Source: Lyophyllum atratum
Lineage: Eukaryota; Basidiomycota; Agaricomycetes; Agaricales; Lyophyllaceae
NCBI GenBank assembly: GCA_014905825.1
Contig: JACGCN010000008.1
Span: forward strand, 1 to 64,000
Length of the DNA stretch: 64,000 nt
Direction: 5' to 3'
The translations under genes and the position numbers were made by a program. This document shows, piece by piece, positions 46,213 to 56,422 of this stretch. Under the pieces are notes generated by a model that searched no databases, had not been told where the DNA came from, and was given only the letters and a program-made list of their open reading frames with translations. Within the stretch, counting starts at the first letter, position 1, and each line of letters starts with the position of its first letter.

Positions 46213-46430
46213 TGTTGGAGGCCGCTTCTAACATGACGCATCGAGGACTGCCGACTCGCGTGCTCGCTAATCAAGACCGATCATGTGGCGAATATTAGTT
46301 CTGTGCTCTCGATGCCGAGTATCAACATTGTTTTACTTACAATTGCGCAGAGATACTTACTGACCATGCACAAATTTACTTACAATTTCCATAGAAATCT
46401 TACTTTTCCAAAAATATAAGCTGTATGTGG
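46213..46430 (+). repeat. Possible 3' LTR start of the copia remnant
   Basis: Begins TGTTGGAGG immediately after a purine tract and 33 bp after the pol remnant, the typical place for the 3' LTR. The right boundary given is arbitrary, and no second LTR copy was found in the window. Confidence 0.3.
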
Positions 46431-46641
46431 GCAATTACTTTATCGCTCGACGTGCCTCCACTCTACGGACTCTCAGGCTAACAAAGGTTTCAATGAAAAA
46501 GAAAGGATCGATTGGGATTCATGTAGGTACATATGCGGACATGTTGGTCATAAAATATCGTACAATATTGCTAGTATGTATGTTCGTTTGCTGCTCAGTA
46601 TTACAGTTGACCGCTTCTGACAAACTCAACTTGGTTATGTT

Positions 46642-47107
46642 CTACCATATTGTTACCGTGGTTTCCAACTTGGTATTTCTCAATTCCAGACTCAGTACGC
46701 TCGAACTCATACTGCGCTTCTTCACGTCTGGAAACACGATCACTCCCCTGTTAGAATTGAAGTATGTATAAGGCTCCCCAACTGTCGAATCAGTCGAAGT
46801 AGTACGCACCGATCTGCTGAGTGGAATGCTACGAAGGTAGAGAGCTGCACCACGTGGTACAGTGATTTCCCCTGCTCTGCCACCGGGGTATTTGAACTCT
46901 TTAATCAGATACACGATCATGCCTGGCTATATACAGAACTCTCAGTACGGTTATTAGGTATCTGATGATTGAATTCATACTGCGTACCTGATAGAGATAT
47001 TCAGAACTTAATCTCCCACGTTCCCTTGCTAGGGAGGTGTGGGGAACTCTCTGCGATTTAATTGGTACGTGTGTGCGTCGTAGATACTTGCGCTCGCGAG
47101 GGGCCAC
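46642..47107 (-). CDS. Possible two-exon hypothetical gene
   Basis: Two minus-strand frames join across a phase-0 intron of about 61 nt (gtacgcag...atatag) into one coherent sequence: ...VAPRERKYLRRTHVPIKSQR ... SSEYLYQ, then PGMIVYLIKEFKYPGGRAGE, ITVPRGAALYLRSIPLSR ... NSNRGVIVFPDVKKR ... ending TTVTIW at 46642. No ATG begins the first segment; the frame extends upstream past 47150, so a 5' exon is missing from this call. No family recognised. The location in a repeat-rich stretch means it could be part of an unknown mobile element. Confidence 0.3.
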
Positions 47108-47164
47108 GACCCGATAGACTGCGTTCCGAGCGGTTAGTTCAGGGACTGCACCGCCTCGTGGGGG

Positions 47165-47173
47165 CTATAAAAG
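47165..47173 (+). promoter_or_regulatory. TATA-like element, plus strand
   Basis: CTATAAAAG, a strong TATA match on the plus strand within a GC-richer context. The only downstream plus-strand frame begins at the ATG near 47221 (MDADGSFDNRNNFPDGQ) and has no recognised function, so the promoter may be chance or belong to a decayed element. Confidence 0.25.
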
Positions 47174-47791
47174 ACTGTAAATCATAGTGATTATTGAGAC
47201 CATGTTATTCGACATACGGTATGGACGCAGATGGCAGCTTTGATAATCGTAACAACTTCCCCGACGGCCAGCACCTCGCGGGGGGCATCGGGCTTGTTGA
47301 CCTCGCTTGCTCCGACTGCCACAGAGAGTCTGACTTCGGTACCAGGCTAGTAAGTAACGAGATAGTCAGCCGTTGCTGTCGAGGAAGCGAGTTATCATTC
47401 ATTTACCAGATAAGCAGGCGCTTGCGGTGTAGGGATTAAAGTGTGCGACATCATGAGAGGAGAGGGAGGTTGTGGAGGTAGGAATACTATCAGCGTGGTT
47501 TATATAGGCAAGCTGAACAATTTGCCTGACTCGAAGCCATATTTTAAGAGTCAAAGGTTAAGGGTTCCATAATCTAGATTGTCAGTTCAGCGCTCGAGAA
47601 GCTCATCTCATAATGGAAGCACCTTTTGGTGCCAAGGCCTTGAGAGGGTGTTGCCATAAGCAGTAATGATCGGAGAAGGGGAAATCTTGGAGAATAGGCA
47701 TTACGGGTAGTCAAAACCAACCATATTGGTCTATCTAAATATACGCAGTTAACGGATCGAAGTGACAAGGAGAAAGTGTTGACAATATGAG

Positions 47792-49401
47792 TCAATAGTG
47801 CAGGAAGGTAGATATAGTTTCTCGAGTCAGATGAATGCTTCGACGAACCCATGCAACAGTGCATAGGACCCAGCGATACCTACACATGAGACGTATTAAC
47901 TTAGTGCTTCGCGGCAGTGGAGGTTCTCGATAAGCAGCCCATTGTTCGCAGAAATTCGCATCGAGCCCTGCCCATCGGTCTCTGCTGTCAAACGCACGAG
48001 GCCGAAAGCGCACTTGGAGTTGTCCTCTGGGTGTCCGGGGGTAAACCTCGTCTTCCAGGAATTGAAGAGCTTGGGCAGCCGTGAACCGTTGCGCGACGTT
48101 TCGAGTTACAATGCTGTCTAGAAATGGTGCTAGCATGGGAACATCTGGAATCATATGCTGAAATCGCGTCAACTAATGTCATGCATTTATCGAACTGAAG
48201 ATCTCACTCCATATTCCATGCATAGTAATAATCCCAAAGCACCAACATCCCAAGCGAATGGGTCAAAATCGAATTCCCCCTGACAGGTATCGAGCGGCAC
48301 ACACCCGGGTGTTCCCTGCCAAGACTTTCGATAAGGGAGACGACACTCCTCCAAGGAACATGATTCAGGGAACTTCGTAGAGAGATCAAAATCGAAAAGT
48401 GCATAGGTCAGATGCCCTTCTGAGCGTAGACGTATTCGGAAAGGATTTTCGTGATCCCAACTGGCTCGTGCAAAATGGTTAATAAGCACGTTTCCATGGC
48501 TTATGTCCTAAAGATGCTAATTGTGACCGTGATAGACAGGACGGTGGAAAACACTTACCCCATGGGCGATTTTATGTTTGTGAAGGAAGGTGAGTCCCTG
48601 TGGGATCAAAGATCAGTGCGGAAACTTGGAATTTTAGAGCAGGGGGGTTTCAGACTTTCAACAGGGAATGCATAATTTCGAGAACTTCGTCCATGGTGGA
48701 GGGAGGAGGTAGAGACCAACTATCACCCCACCTGTTCTCATGCTGAGCCTCACACTCAAGGCTCATTGCGTAATCAATATGACTCGCCTTGGCATGACAG
48801 CGAACCATAATTCGCCAAAGGGAAGCAATTCAAGTACAGGAATAACATGTTTGAAGTCTTGGCGGGACACGGAACTGCCTTCCTCGTGAAGAAATCGAAG
48901 GATGTCATACTCGTGACTGGCGTCGTCGACTACTTTGATGGCAACATGCCGCTGTTGTGGATCTTGGGCATAGAAAACATTTCCCTGGGTCAAGTCAGCT
49001 CGAGAAGCAAAGCTTGCATTCGACAGAGCCTCACTGAATGGCCCATGTCTGCCACCAAAGGGGGTATATGTAGCCGGTGAGCTTCCTCTGAGTGTCCGCC
49101 ATGAATGGCGTATGGAAAGTGGGAATTGATAAGTTCGTCAACGGTGGCAATCGATGGTTGTGATGTGTATGTCAGGGATCCTTCAGCATCGAGTATTGAA
49201 GTGTATAGTGTATAACCATGTTTCAAGAACCACTGATGCATATAATCCGAGTTAAAGATAGCTGCCCGCTTTTCGATGTCGGCGTCATCGCGATGATTTT
49301 TCAACTCTCGTTGTATTGTTGACTTGAAATTTATCAGAAAGTTAGAAGAGGTTCTACGACATATGAAAAGAGTGTTGAGTTACCTCATTAAGTTCATCCA
49401 T
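47792..49401 (-). CDS. Atypical protein kinase-like protein, copy A
   Basis: The ATG at 49401 gives MDELNE, an intron, then STIQRELKNHRDDADIEKRA. The family N-terminus YMHQWFLKHGYTLYTS precedes the kinase fold: FYAQDPQQRHVAIKVVDD (VAIK lysine present, canonical glycine loop absent), a C-helix region EYDILRFLHEEG, hinge ELWFAVMPR, catalytic loop HGDISHGNVLINHF, and ALFDFDLSTKFPES with DFD where DFG is expected. Later blocks are FDFDPFAWDVGALGLLL, MLAPFLDSIVTRNVAQRFTA and EQWAAYREPPLPRS, ending TISTFLHY at 47792. Seven or so exons splice without breaks. It is a diverged paralog of copies C and D in opposite orientation. Kinase activity is uncertain because of the DFD motif. Confidence 0.7.
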
Positions 49402-49429
49402 GTATTACCACCAAATAAAAGGGGAGTTC

Positions 49430-49505
49430 AAAGGTCTCGAAGTCGTTTCAAAGGTGAAGTGGTCAAGTGAGTTACAAGTACTTTGACAAGCAGCGGCAAT
49501 TCAAA
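49430..49505 (+). repeat. Copy 1 of an upstream element shared with kinase B junction
   Basis: The segment containing gaagtcgtttcaaaggtgaa, then gtcaagtgag and cagcggcaattcaaa lies just upstream of kinase A. The same words in the same order recur at 50945-51026, immediately before the truncated kinase B. Confidence 0.65.
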
Positions 49506-49924
49506 CTGCCGAACTTCGTGTACACAATGCCACGTGGCCGATCATCGATCATCGATCATGCGTCCCGCCACACTGTCAACCACGACCAAAAGTCAGTCTC
49601 TCCATTAATGCTTGTCATACACATTTTCGACAAAAAGTTGGTGTTATCCTGCATAGTGCAGTGGTGTCTTGCTTTCCTCAAGATGGCTCATGGAGAGAGA
49701 GAGACCCCGCTTACTCTGACTCGAGCAAAAAGGCATCTGACATGCGCACCATCTTTGTCTTGTAGATCATGATGGTGAGTTCTATAGCCACATGAATTAG
49801 CACGCTGATCTCCCTTCTAATGCGAATCTGTCTTATGGGTGAGTTAGAATCTAGGCATAGTGCGAATGCAAGGTGCTGTTGCACTTTTGGCCATACTGAC
49901 CTGACCCTAGTTTGATACTGGTCG
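49506..49924. other. Spacer between kinase A and SET fragment 1
   Basis: No gene recognised; short frames only. Confidence 0.4.
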
Positions 49925-50925
49925 CAGACGAACCCCACCATGCGGAACAAGTCCGGCGGCCAGAAAACGATCATCATAGTTCAGGAGGAGCTCGATTCCG
50001 GTTAACATGCGGCTCACTGGTTGTAGCCGAGACGGATCGGGGTATCAGTTGTGGGTCCATGCCAAGAAAAACAAGGGGCATAGGAAGCAAGGAAGTGGAA
50101 AGGGGAAAGGAGGAGATAAGTAATAAGAACTTACGAAGAGCCCGAGGCGGTGTCCGCCATTCATTAATCGCACTGCCAGTGTTAGACGGAACTGTGAGTC
50201 ACAAAGACGAAGGAGGAAGGGTGAGAGCAAGAGGCACACACCACATGCGTGGCAGTTGGCGTTTCTGGGGTCGTAGTTGACGAAGCGCAGCTCGTTCCCA
50301 GCTTTGGCGCTGTCGATCGATATCATTATAATTAAGCTGGAAAAGTACTCCGCCCACGATGCATGGACAAAAAGCTGAGGCGATTTTGTATGGGGTTTTT
50401 GGGCGAATGGAGGCGCAGATGTGGTACTCACCCTCGTCAGATTGAGGTACATAGACCTCTAGGAGCTCGCCAGTGTACTCTATACAAAAAAGGCGGTGAA
50501 TCAGATTAAGCGGTCTAGGAGGACGAGCATTTGCATCATGGACCGATGACAGAATTTGCTTCCTTTGCTTCCTCGGTATATACATCTCCAAGTTGAACCC
50601 TCATGCGCTCTGTCGCTGGGTAGGTGCGCCGCACAAGGTCAGCAGGCGTGTCGTGCTTCCATCCGGGAAATGATTCGCAACTTAGGTTTATTCTTGCATA
50701 AATCCGATGAGTCGTCTGATTGACAAAAAGTTTTTTGTTACGCGGAATGCGGTGGGAGGCTAGATGATTGGGATTTACTCTAGGAGAAGGGCGGACCTGC
50801 TGCGTCATTTGAGGCAAATTGCGGGGTAGCACTCTCCGTCCGCCTTGTAACACGTCAGCACGAGGTTCGATATGTCTGTTGCAGCCAACTGGCCTCTTTC
50901 GGACTAGCGCACGCACAGCCTCGCC
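49925..50925 (-). pseudogene. EZH2-like SET gene, decayed fragment 1
   Basis: Homologous to the CXC-to-SET part of the gene at 58612-61487. Recognisable pieces are a CXC stretch with TCYKADGECYPAICLK followed by TGA where Cys is expected, then NINLSCESF, then LGDVYTEEAKEANSVIG, an intron, EYTGELLEVYVPQSDEG, the SET core MISIDSAKAGNELRFVNYDP and RNANCHAC, and the end GIELLLNYDDRF. Indels shift the frame before MISID. The catalytic NH reads Asn-Tyr and the final YG reads Tyr-Asp. The N-terminal half is absent. Non-functional. Confidence 0.82.
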
Positions 50926-50944
50926 ATTGGTGGAGAGTAAAGGC

Positions 50945-51026
50945 CTTGAAGTCGTTTCGAAGGTGAAGTGGAGGAACGTCAAGTGAGGACTCGGACTTCG
51001 AGTTGACCAGCAGCGGCAATTCAAAA
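50945..51026 (+). repeat. Copy 2 of the upstream element, at kinase B truncation junction
   Basis: Matches 49430-49505 (gaagtcgtttcgaaggtgaa ... gtcaagtgag ... cagcggcaattcaaa) and ends directly at the kinase homology, locating a rearrangement breakpoint near 51027. Confidence 0.65.
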
Positions 51027-51635
51027 TTTGAATGATTTTGATTGTGCGACGATGTTTCCGCAGTCTTACACGCCTGAGGAATGCCGTTTGCCCTACCAAA
51101 GATCATGGAGGACATTGTACTTCCAAGTTCCTTCGGATACTTCGCATGGCGAACCAGACTTCGATCCCTTCGCGTTTGATGTTGGTATGTTGGGTGTGAT
51201 GTTCTGTCATCGGTTCCAGGTAAGTTTTCTCCACCCTTTTCCTCGAGTTTATCTTCATTGATACCGTTGACCATCTAGCATCTTACACCCAAGGTTCCAA
51301 TGTTGGCACCCCTGTTTGACAGGATGATAACTCGTAACATACCTCAGCGCTCTACCGCTGCTGAAGCCCTTCTGTTCTTTGAAGAGCAGGTCTATCCTGA
51401 GACAACTGAAAGCCAGCTTGAAGAGATTCCAGTGCTACACAGTCATGACAAATTCCGGCCGTTCGACTTCTATGACCGATGGGAAGGCCTCGATCCGTCT
51501 TTTGTGGAAAAATGGGCAGCGTTTCGGGAGCCCCCTGTTCCGTGGAGGATTCGAGTCTTGCGCTTCATCTGCTACCGCCTCTGGGGCTACCGCATGGTCG
51601 CCTGCATTCGGCGAATTTGTCGAGTCTTTTGTTGA
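51027..51635 (+). pseudogene. Atypical protein kinase-like gene, 5'-truncated copy B
   Basis: Starts abruptly inside the DFD motif region (FDCATMFPQSYTPEECRLPY) and continues open through SWRTLYFQVPSDTSHGEPDF, DPFAFDVGMLGVMFCHRFQ, an intron (about 51220-51294), MLAPLFDRMITRNIPQRSTA, DRWEGLDPSFVEKWAAFREP and RICRVFC to the stop at 51633-51635. The N-terminal domain, VAIK and catalytic loop are missing. Very similar to copies C and D, so truncation is recent. Confidence 0.85.
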
Positions 51636-51800
51636 TGTCGTCTTTAGGGAGAGCAAATATCAGCCCATTCAATGTTTGGGTAAGGGTCTGGAACATGTAC
51701 GCGTAGTTGGTATGTCCGTATGTGAATATACACCCAGCATTAGGGAAGGCGCCCAGCAAATTGGTAAATAGGAAAAAGTTGGCAAAAAGAATTCTCGATG
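51636..51800 (-). other. Repeated minus-strand coding-like segment after kinase B
   Basis: Reads NLLGAFPNAGCIFTYGHTN then FQTLTQTLNGLIFALPKDDI on the minus strand, overlapping the kinase 3' end. Equivalent segments follow kinases C and D. Hydrophobic character suggests the end of a membrane protein, but homologous non-coding DNA would also stay similar between copies. No stop codon here where copy D has one. Confidence 0.3.
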
Positions 51801-52698
51801 TTCGAAATGGATTACGCGCCGGCTTCTCGATAGACCTGCGTTATACACATACAGTGGGCCCCATCGGGCTGCACACGAATGTCGTATGAACGTGCGCAGG
51901 GCTGTTTTCATAATACAGATCAAAGAAGTGCAAGACTGGACGGAGAGGGAGTCAAAGATTGTAGATTGCCATGTTCGCACCACACTAGGTGTGAGATTAT
52001 TCGACCTTCATGCCTGATGTTATTTGATGTTCCCATGAGTCGATGCTTCTCATGTCTCCGCGCACAGTAGAACATGCGCTATTGCTGCCCAAACAAAATA
52101 CGGGAGAAAGTGCTAAGTGAATGATCAACTGCTCACCAGACATGTCGGCATTGTTCGAGATTTCCGGACAGAAAGCTTGCGACATGAGGCGAACTTCGAA
52201 CCGGCTGCAACCCATTGAAAACAGACTCATGGAAGCAATAGGGAATCTTACAGTAGCGGATTTGAGGCGAATTTGGGCTGGTTTTCCAATTGGGTTTGAG
52301 ACCCTCAACCTCGAGAACCAGGATCTTGGGGTCTTCGTGGCTGATCTCGAGTGGAGAGGAGTCATGAGTAGAAAGATCCCGATTTCGTTCCGACCGATCA
52401 CCACCCTATCTGTGAAGTGCGCAAAAGGCAGATCTTCAAGAATTTTTTGAGATGCTGATGAAGAGCGATATCGACGATGTGTGACGAGAGGACCTGGAGT
52501 TGATCTTCACCTATCTTCACCCATTCAGGAGCTCCAACACAAGGCAAAACACCCCCACGATCATGCCACCGTGATATTTCTTGTTCATGGTCTGTTCATG
52601 GTCACTCGGCGCTGAGTGAAGAGCCTCGAGTCGACTATACTGTGACCCTCTCTCGACACGGTGTACATACGTCAATCTCCACAGACGCAAATATCTAG
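51801..52698. other. Intergenic with an unassigned 109-aa frame
   Basis: A plus-strand frame from 52121 to 52450 (MINCSPDMSALFEISGQK ... NLTVADLRRIWAGFPIGFET) is open from an ATG but matches nothing I recognise. The rest shows no feature. Confidence 0.3.
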
Positions 52699-54290
52699 AT
52701 GAATAAAGATACCCAGGTTTGTTTTTTCAACATAACAGTGTTTCGATCGAAGACTGAACATTTGCAGTACCGGCGAGGTAACCTTGATTCTCTCCTACAA
52801 ACCCCAGCGGAATATGTGGATATCTACACACAACGGGTAGCATGGTGGGACTCGGATGACTTGAAGTCTTGGTTCTCTGCCCGGGGTTATACACTATACA
52901 CCTGGATTTATTACGAGGGTTGCTCGACCGGTTATACACGCCCTCCCCACGCTGAACCAAGAGAGGACGCGTTTCCATACGCACATCAGGGGGGCAAGGA
53001 CTTTGGTCAATGGAGTGACGCGCCACCTTTGGCTGCGTACGCAGGGGGCAGGGTGAGAACGAATAACAGGGATTGACTGAAAAGATGCTCATCCGCGCTC
53101 TAGCTTGTTGTCGCTTGCGCTCAGGACTCTCAAGGTCGACATGTTGCTATAAAGGTAATAAAAGATGGCACCGAGGAGTATCGAGTCCTCCGTCACCTCC
53201 ATGAGCAAGGCGTGTCGACCTCGATGGACGACTTCGAGTGTGTGATACCTATACTCGACCTCCTGCCATACGACGGCTATTGGTTTGCTGTCATGCCTAG
53301 GTCTGTCTGTACACTGCGCTCCTTGAGTTATATAAGAGTCGTCGCATTGATAAGTCCATCAGGTGGGGTGATGATCCTGATCGCCCAATTGCTCAAAGCA
53401 TGAGGGAAATCCTGCGGTTCATCCACTGTCTACTAAAGGTGGGTCTGTTTTCGATCAACTCCATGTTTCATCCTGATGGTTTTCAGGGATTGAATTTTCT
53501 CCATGAACATAGAATCGTACATATGGTAGGTTTCATTAAGGGGTCTACCCAAGCAATACTAAAAATCGCCCCAGGACATCAAACTGGGAAACATACTTGT
53601 CAATCATTTTGGCCGACAAAGCGATGACGACACGAATATGCTTCGCCAAAGCTTAAGATCTCAAAATCGTTTAACCTATGCCTTGTTCGATTTTGATTGT
53701 TCGACGATGTTTCCGCAGTCTTACACGCTTGAGGAATGCCGTTTGCCCTACCAAAGATCATGGAGGACATTATATTTACAAGTTCCTTCGGATACTTCGC
53801 ATGGCGAACCAGACTTCGATCCCTTCGCGTTTGATGTTGGTATGTTGGGTGTGATGTTCTGTCATCGGTTCCAGGTGAGTTTTCTCCACCATTTTCCTCG
53901 AGTTTATCTTTATTGATACCGTTGACCATCTAGCATCTTACACCCAAGGTTCCCATGTTGGCACCCCTGTTTGACAGGATGATAACTCGTAACATACCTC
54001 AGCGCTTTACCGCTGCTGAAGCCTTTCTGTTCTTTGAAGAGCAGGTCTATCCTCAGACAACTGAAAGCCAGCTTGAAGAGGATCCAGTGACACTGAGGGA
54101 TGATAAATTCCGGCGGTTCGACTTCTACAACCGATGGGAAGGCCTCGATCCATCTTTTGTGGAAAAATGGGCAGCGTTTCGGGAGCCCCCTGTTCCGTGG
54201 AGGAACCGAGTCTTGCGCTTCATCTGCGCCCGCCTCTGGGGCTACCGCATGGTCGCCTACATTCGGCGAATTTGTCGGGTCTTTGGTTGA
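52699..54290 (+). CDS. Atypical protein kinase-like protein, copy C
   Basis: The ATG at 52699 gives MNKDTQ, an intron, then YRRGNLDSLLQTPAEYVDIY, WWDSDDLKSWFSARGYTLYT, CSTGYTRPPHAEPRED. The kinase fold follows: CAQDSQGRHVAIKVIKDG, YRVLRHLHEQG, GYWFAVMPR, intron, WGDDPDRPIAQSMREILRF, GLNFLHEHRIVHM joined by an intron to DIKLGNILVNHFG (catalytic Asp kept), and ALFDFDCSTMFPQ (DFD not DFG). It continues DPFAFDVGMLGVMF and MLAPLFDRMITRNIPQRF, and ends RICRVFG at 54290. Six or seven GT-AG introns, no lesions found. A canonical glycine loop is not visible. Family substrates unknown; this N-terminal WWxSxxLKxWFxxxGYTLY module occurs in basidiomycete kinase-like proteins. Confidence 0.75.
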
Positions 54291-54440
54291 TGTCCTCTTT
54301 AGGGAGAGCAAATATCAGCCCATTCAATGTTTGGGTAAGGGTCTGGAACATGTGCGCGTAGTTGGCATGTCCGTATGTCAATATACACCCAGCATTAGCG
54401 AAGGCGCCCAGCAAATCGGTAAATAGCAAAAATAAATCTC
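54291..54440 (-). other. Repeated minus-strand coding-like segment after kinase C
   Basis: Minus-strand reading NLL-type start then DLLGAFANAGCILTYGHANY and FQTLTQTLNGLIFALPKEDI. Same segment as after kinases B and D; the stop of copy D is changed to CAA here. Confidence 0.3.
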
Positions 54441-54534
54441 GATGTCTTCAAGAACGGTTCCGTGCGAGTCATGTTAGGCAAGGTCACACCGGCAAAATAT
54501 CGAAGGATCCATACTGCACACACTGTGTTTTATT

Positions 54535-55160
54535 ACTGTACGTCTCGTCCGACGAATGCTGATCAAGAGCATACACCACCTGCTCCAGGCTCGAGGCTGG
54601 GGCGTTCGGAGCGCTTACGCCCTCTGGTGCTGCATCGCCCTCGCGTTGGAAAAATGAGTCACCGTAGTTCAGGAGGAGCTCGGTTCCGGGTGACAGGGCG
54701 CATGAAGCCGAGATGGAGAGGGCTTGATAATCAGTTGTAAGTCCATGCCGAGAAGATCAAGGGACAGAGGAAGGAATGGGGAAAGAAGGGGATAAGAACT
54801 TACGAGTGAAAAGCCCGATGCGGTGTTCGCCGTTCACCAATCGCACTTCAGTGTGAGACGGACCTGTGAGTCACGAAGACGAGGGAGCAGGGGTGAGAGA
54901 GAGGGGCACATACCGCCGGCGTGGCAGTTAGCGTTTTTGGGGTCGTGGTTGATGAAGCGCGACTCGTTCCCAGCTTGGTGCTGTCGATCGATATCATAGG
55001 ATTGAGTTGGAAAAGGTAACTCCGCCCACGATGCGTGGACACAAAGCTGAGGAGATCGTGGATGGGTGTTTTCTGGGCGAATGGAGGCGCGGATGTGGTA
55101 CTCACTCTCGGCAGATTGAGGTAGACCTCTAGGAGCTCGCCAGTTTACTCTATACGGAAA
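54535..55160 (-). pseudogene. EZH2-like SET gene, decayed fragment 2
   Basis: Covers only the last SET exons. From the right: TGELLEV preceded by TAA where the functional copy has TAC, an intron, FVSTHRGRSYLFQLNPMISI, then a one-base deletion in the AGNE codons that throws the frame (IDSTKLGTSRASS), an intron, the region encoding GEHRIGLFT, and the C-terminal exon TELLLNYGDSFFQR ... EQVVYALDQHSSDETY. Nucleotide similarity to 58612-59260 is high, including introns, so duplication is recent. Not functional. Confidence 0.85.
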
Positions 55161-56422
55161 AGGCGGTGAATCAGATTAAGCGGTCAAGGAGGAGGAGCAT
55201 TTGCATCATGGACTAATTGTCCTGTGACTTGGGTCAGATCAAAGAAAGAGAGGAATGGGCACTAGAGACAAACTGTAACATGACAGATGGGCGCTTTATG
55301 ATTAGAGTTTGACGAAAGAAGCCCAACTAGAACTGTGGGCATAGAGTATTGACTCGAGCATCTAGGCCGGATGGTCAGAGAGATCTTGCATTAGTAAATA
55401 AGGGTTCAGGCCTCACCTTGCGTAGCGCTCAGCCTCTGTTCGTTTATGGGCATCGATCAAACCCCTGTGGAAGGGGGTAAATTTAGAGCCCGCCCTATCT
55501 GCCTTCGCTGTGCGATAGTTGGCATTCGAGAAGGCGGCGTAGATCGTACAATCGATACTAGTCTTTGATTGTTGATAGCATGACGCGAAACTGACTATGT
55601 CTTAAGTGATTGCGGAACGGATGAATTGGCAAATTCAACTCACGGAGGCATTGTTCAGAGATCCAAGATCTGTTATTCTCATCCGCTCGCCCCCGATGTC
55701 ATGATCGTCACTTCGAATATTTCCTCCAGTTTCCCAATTCGATACTGTTGACTCCTTGAAATCGTGTGCGGTGATCACTGATGAACTGATTTGCTGTATC
55801 TCGCAAGTATGTGGCTCGTGACTCTATGACCGATGGACCAAAGTTCGAGCAGGGTCATCCATGCGGGACGCCTCCGACGCCAAGGCGAACGGCACGAAGT
55901 AATGTACACGCTCTCGAAACTGTCGGGAGTCTGGAGCACGATGCTTCAACGTGGTATCGACCTTTCACCTCTATACAGCTCTATGCAGGTCAGTCGAAGT
56001 TGGTGTAGAGGTGAAAAACAACGTACCATTTAAGCAATGGGGATTATATCAAGTATCTTATTGTACGACCTTTCAAATTTCAGTGCGCGCCGGGGATTGA
56101 AGACTCAAGTCGGTCGAGTTAGCTGATTCAGATTTAGTTCTTGTCCGGGTGCATATCTAGCCCTAAAACTCATCACGAAGACCAGATTCGAGGTATTTCC
56201 TATGGCCACCATGCATGTCGTTCAACCTGATTATGATTGGAGCCAACAGAGTTTTGTGGGACGCCATATTTTGCCATGTTTGACTTGGGTCGGATCAGAC
56301 TTGATAACGGGTGCCCTCGAAATCGTGGCCTAGCTTGACAGCGATTGTTTGGTACAGGTATATCGCGATACCTAGTCACAGTGCACGGCTGTGTTACTGT
56401 ATCCAGCGCCTTATGAGCAAAT
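55161..56422. other. 1.3-kb intergenic stretch, no gene seen
   Basis: Upstream of kinase D. Short frames only; no motif or RNA gene recognised. Confidence 0.4.
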
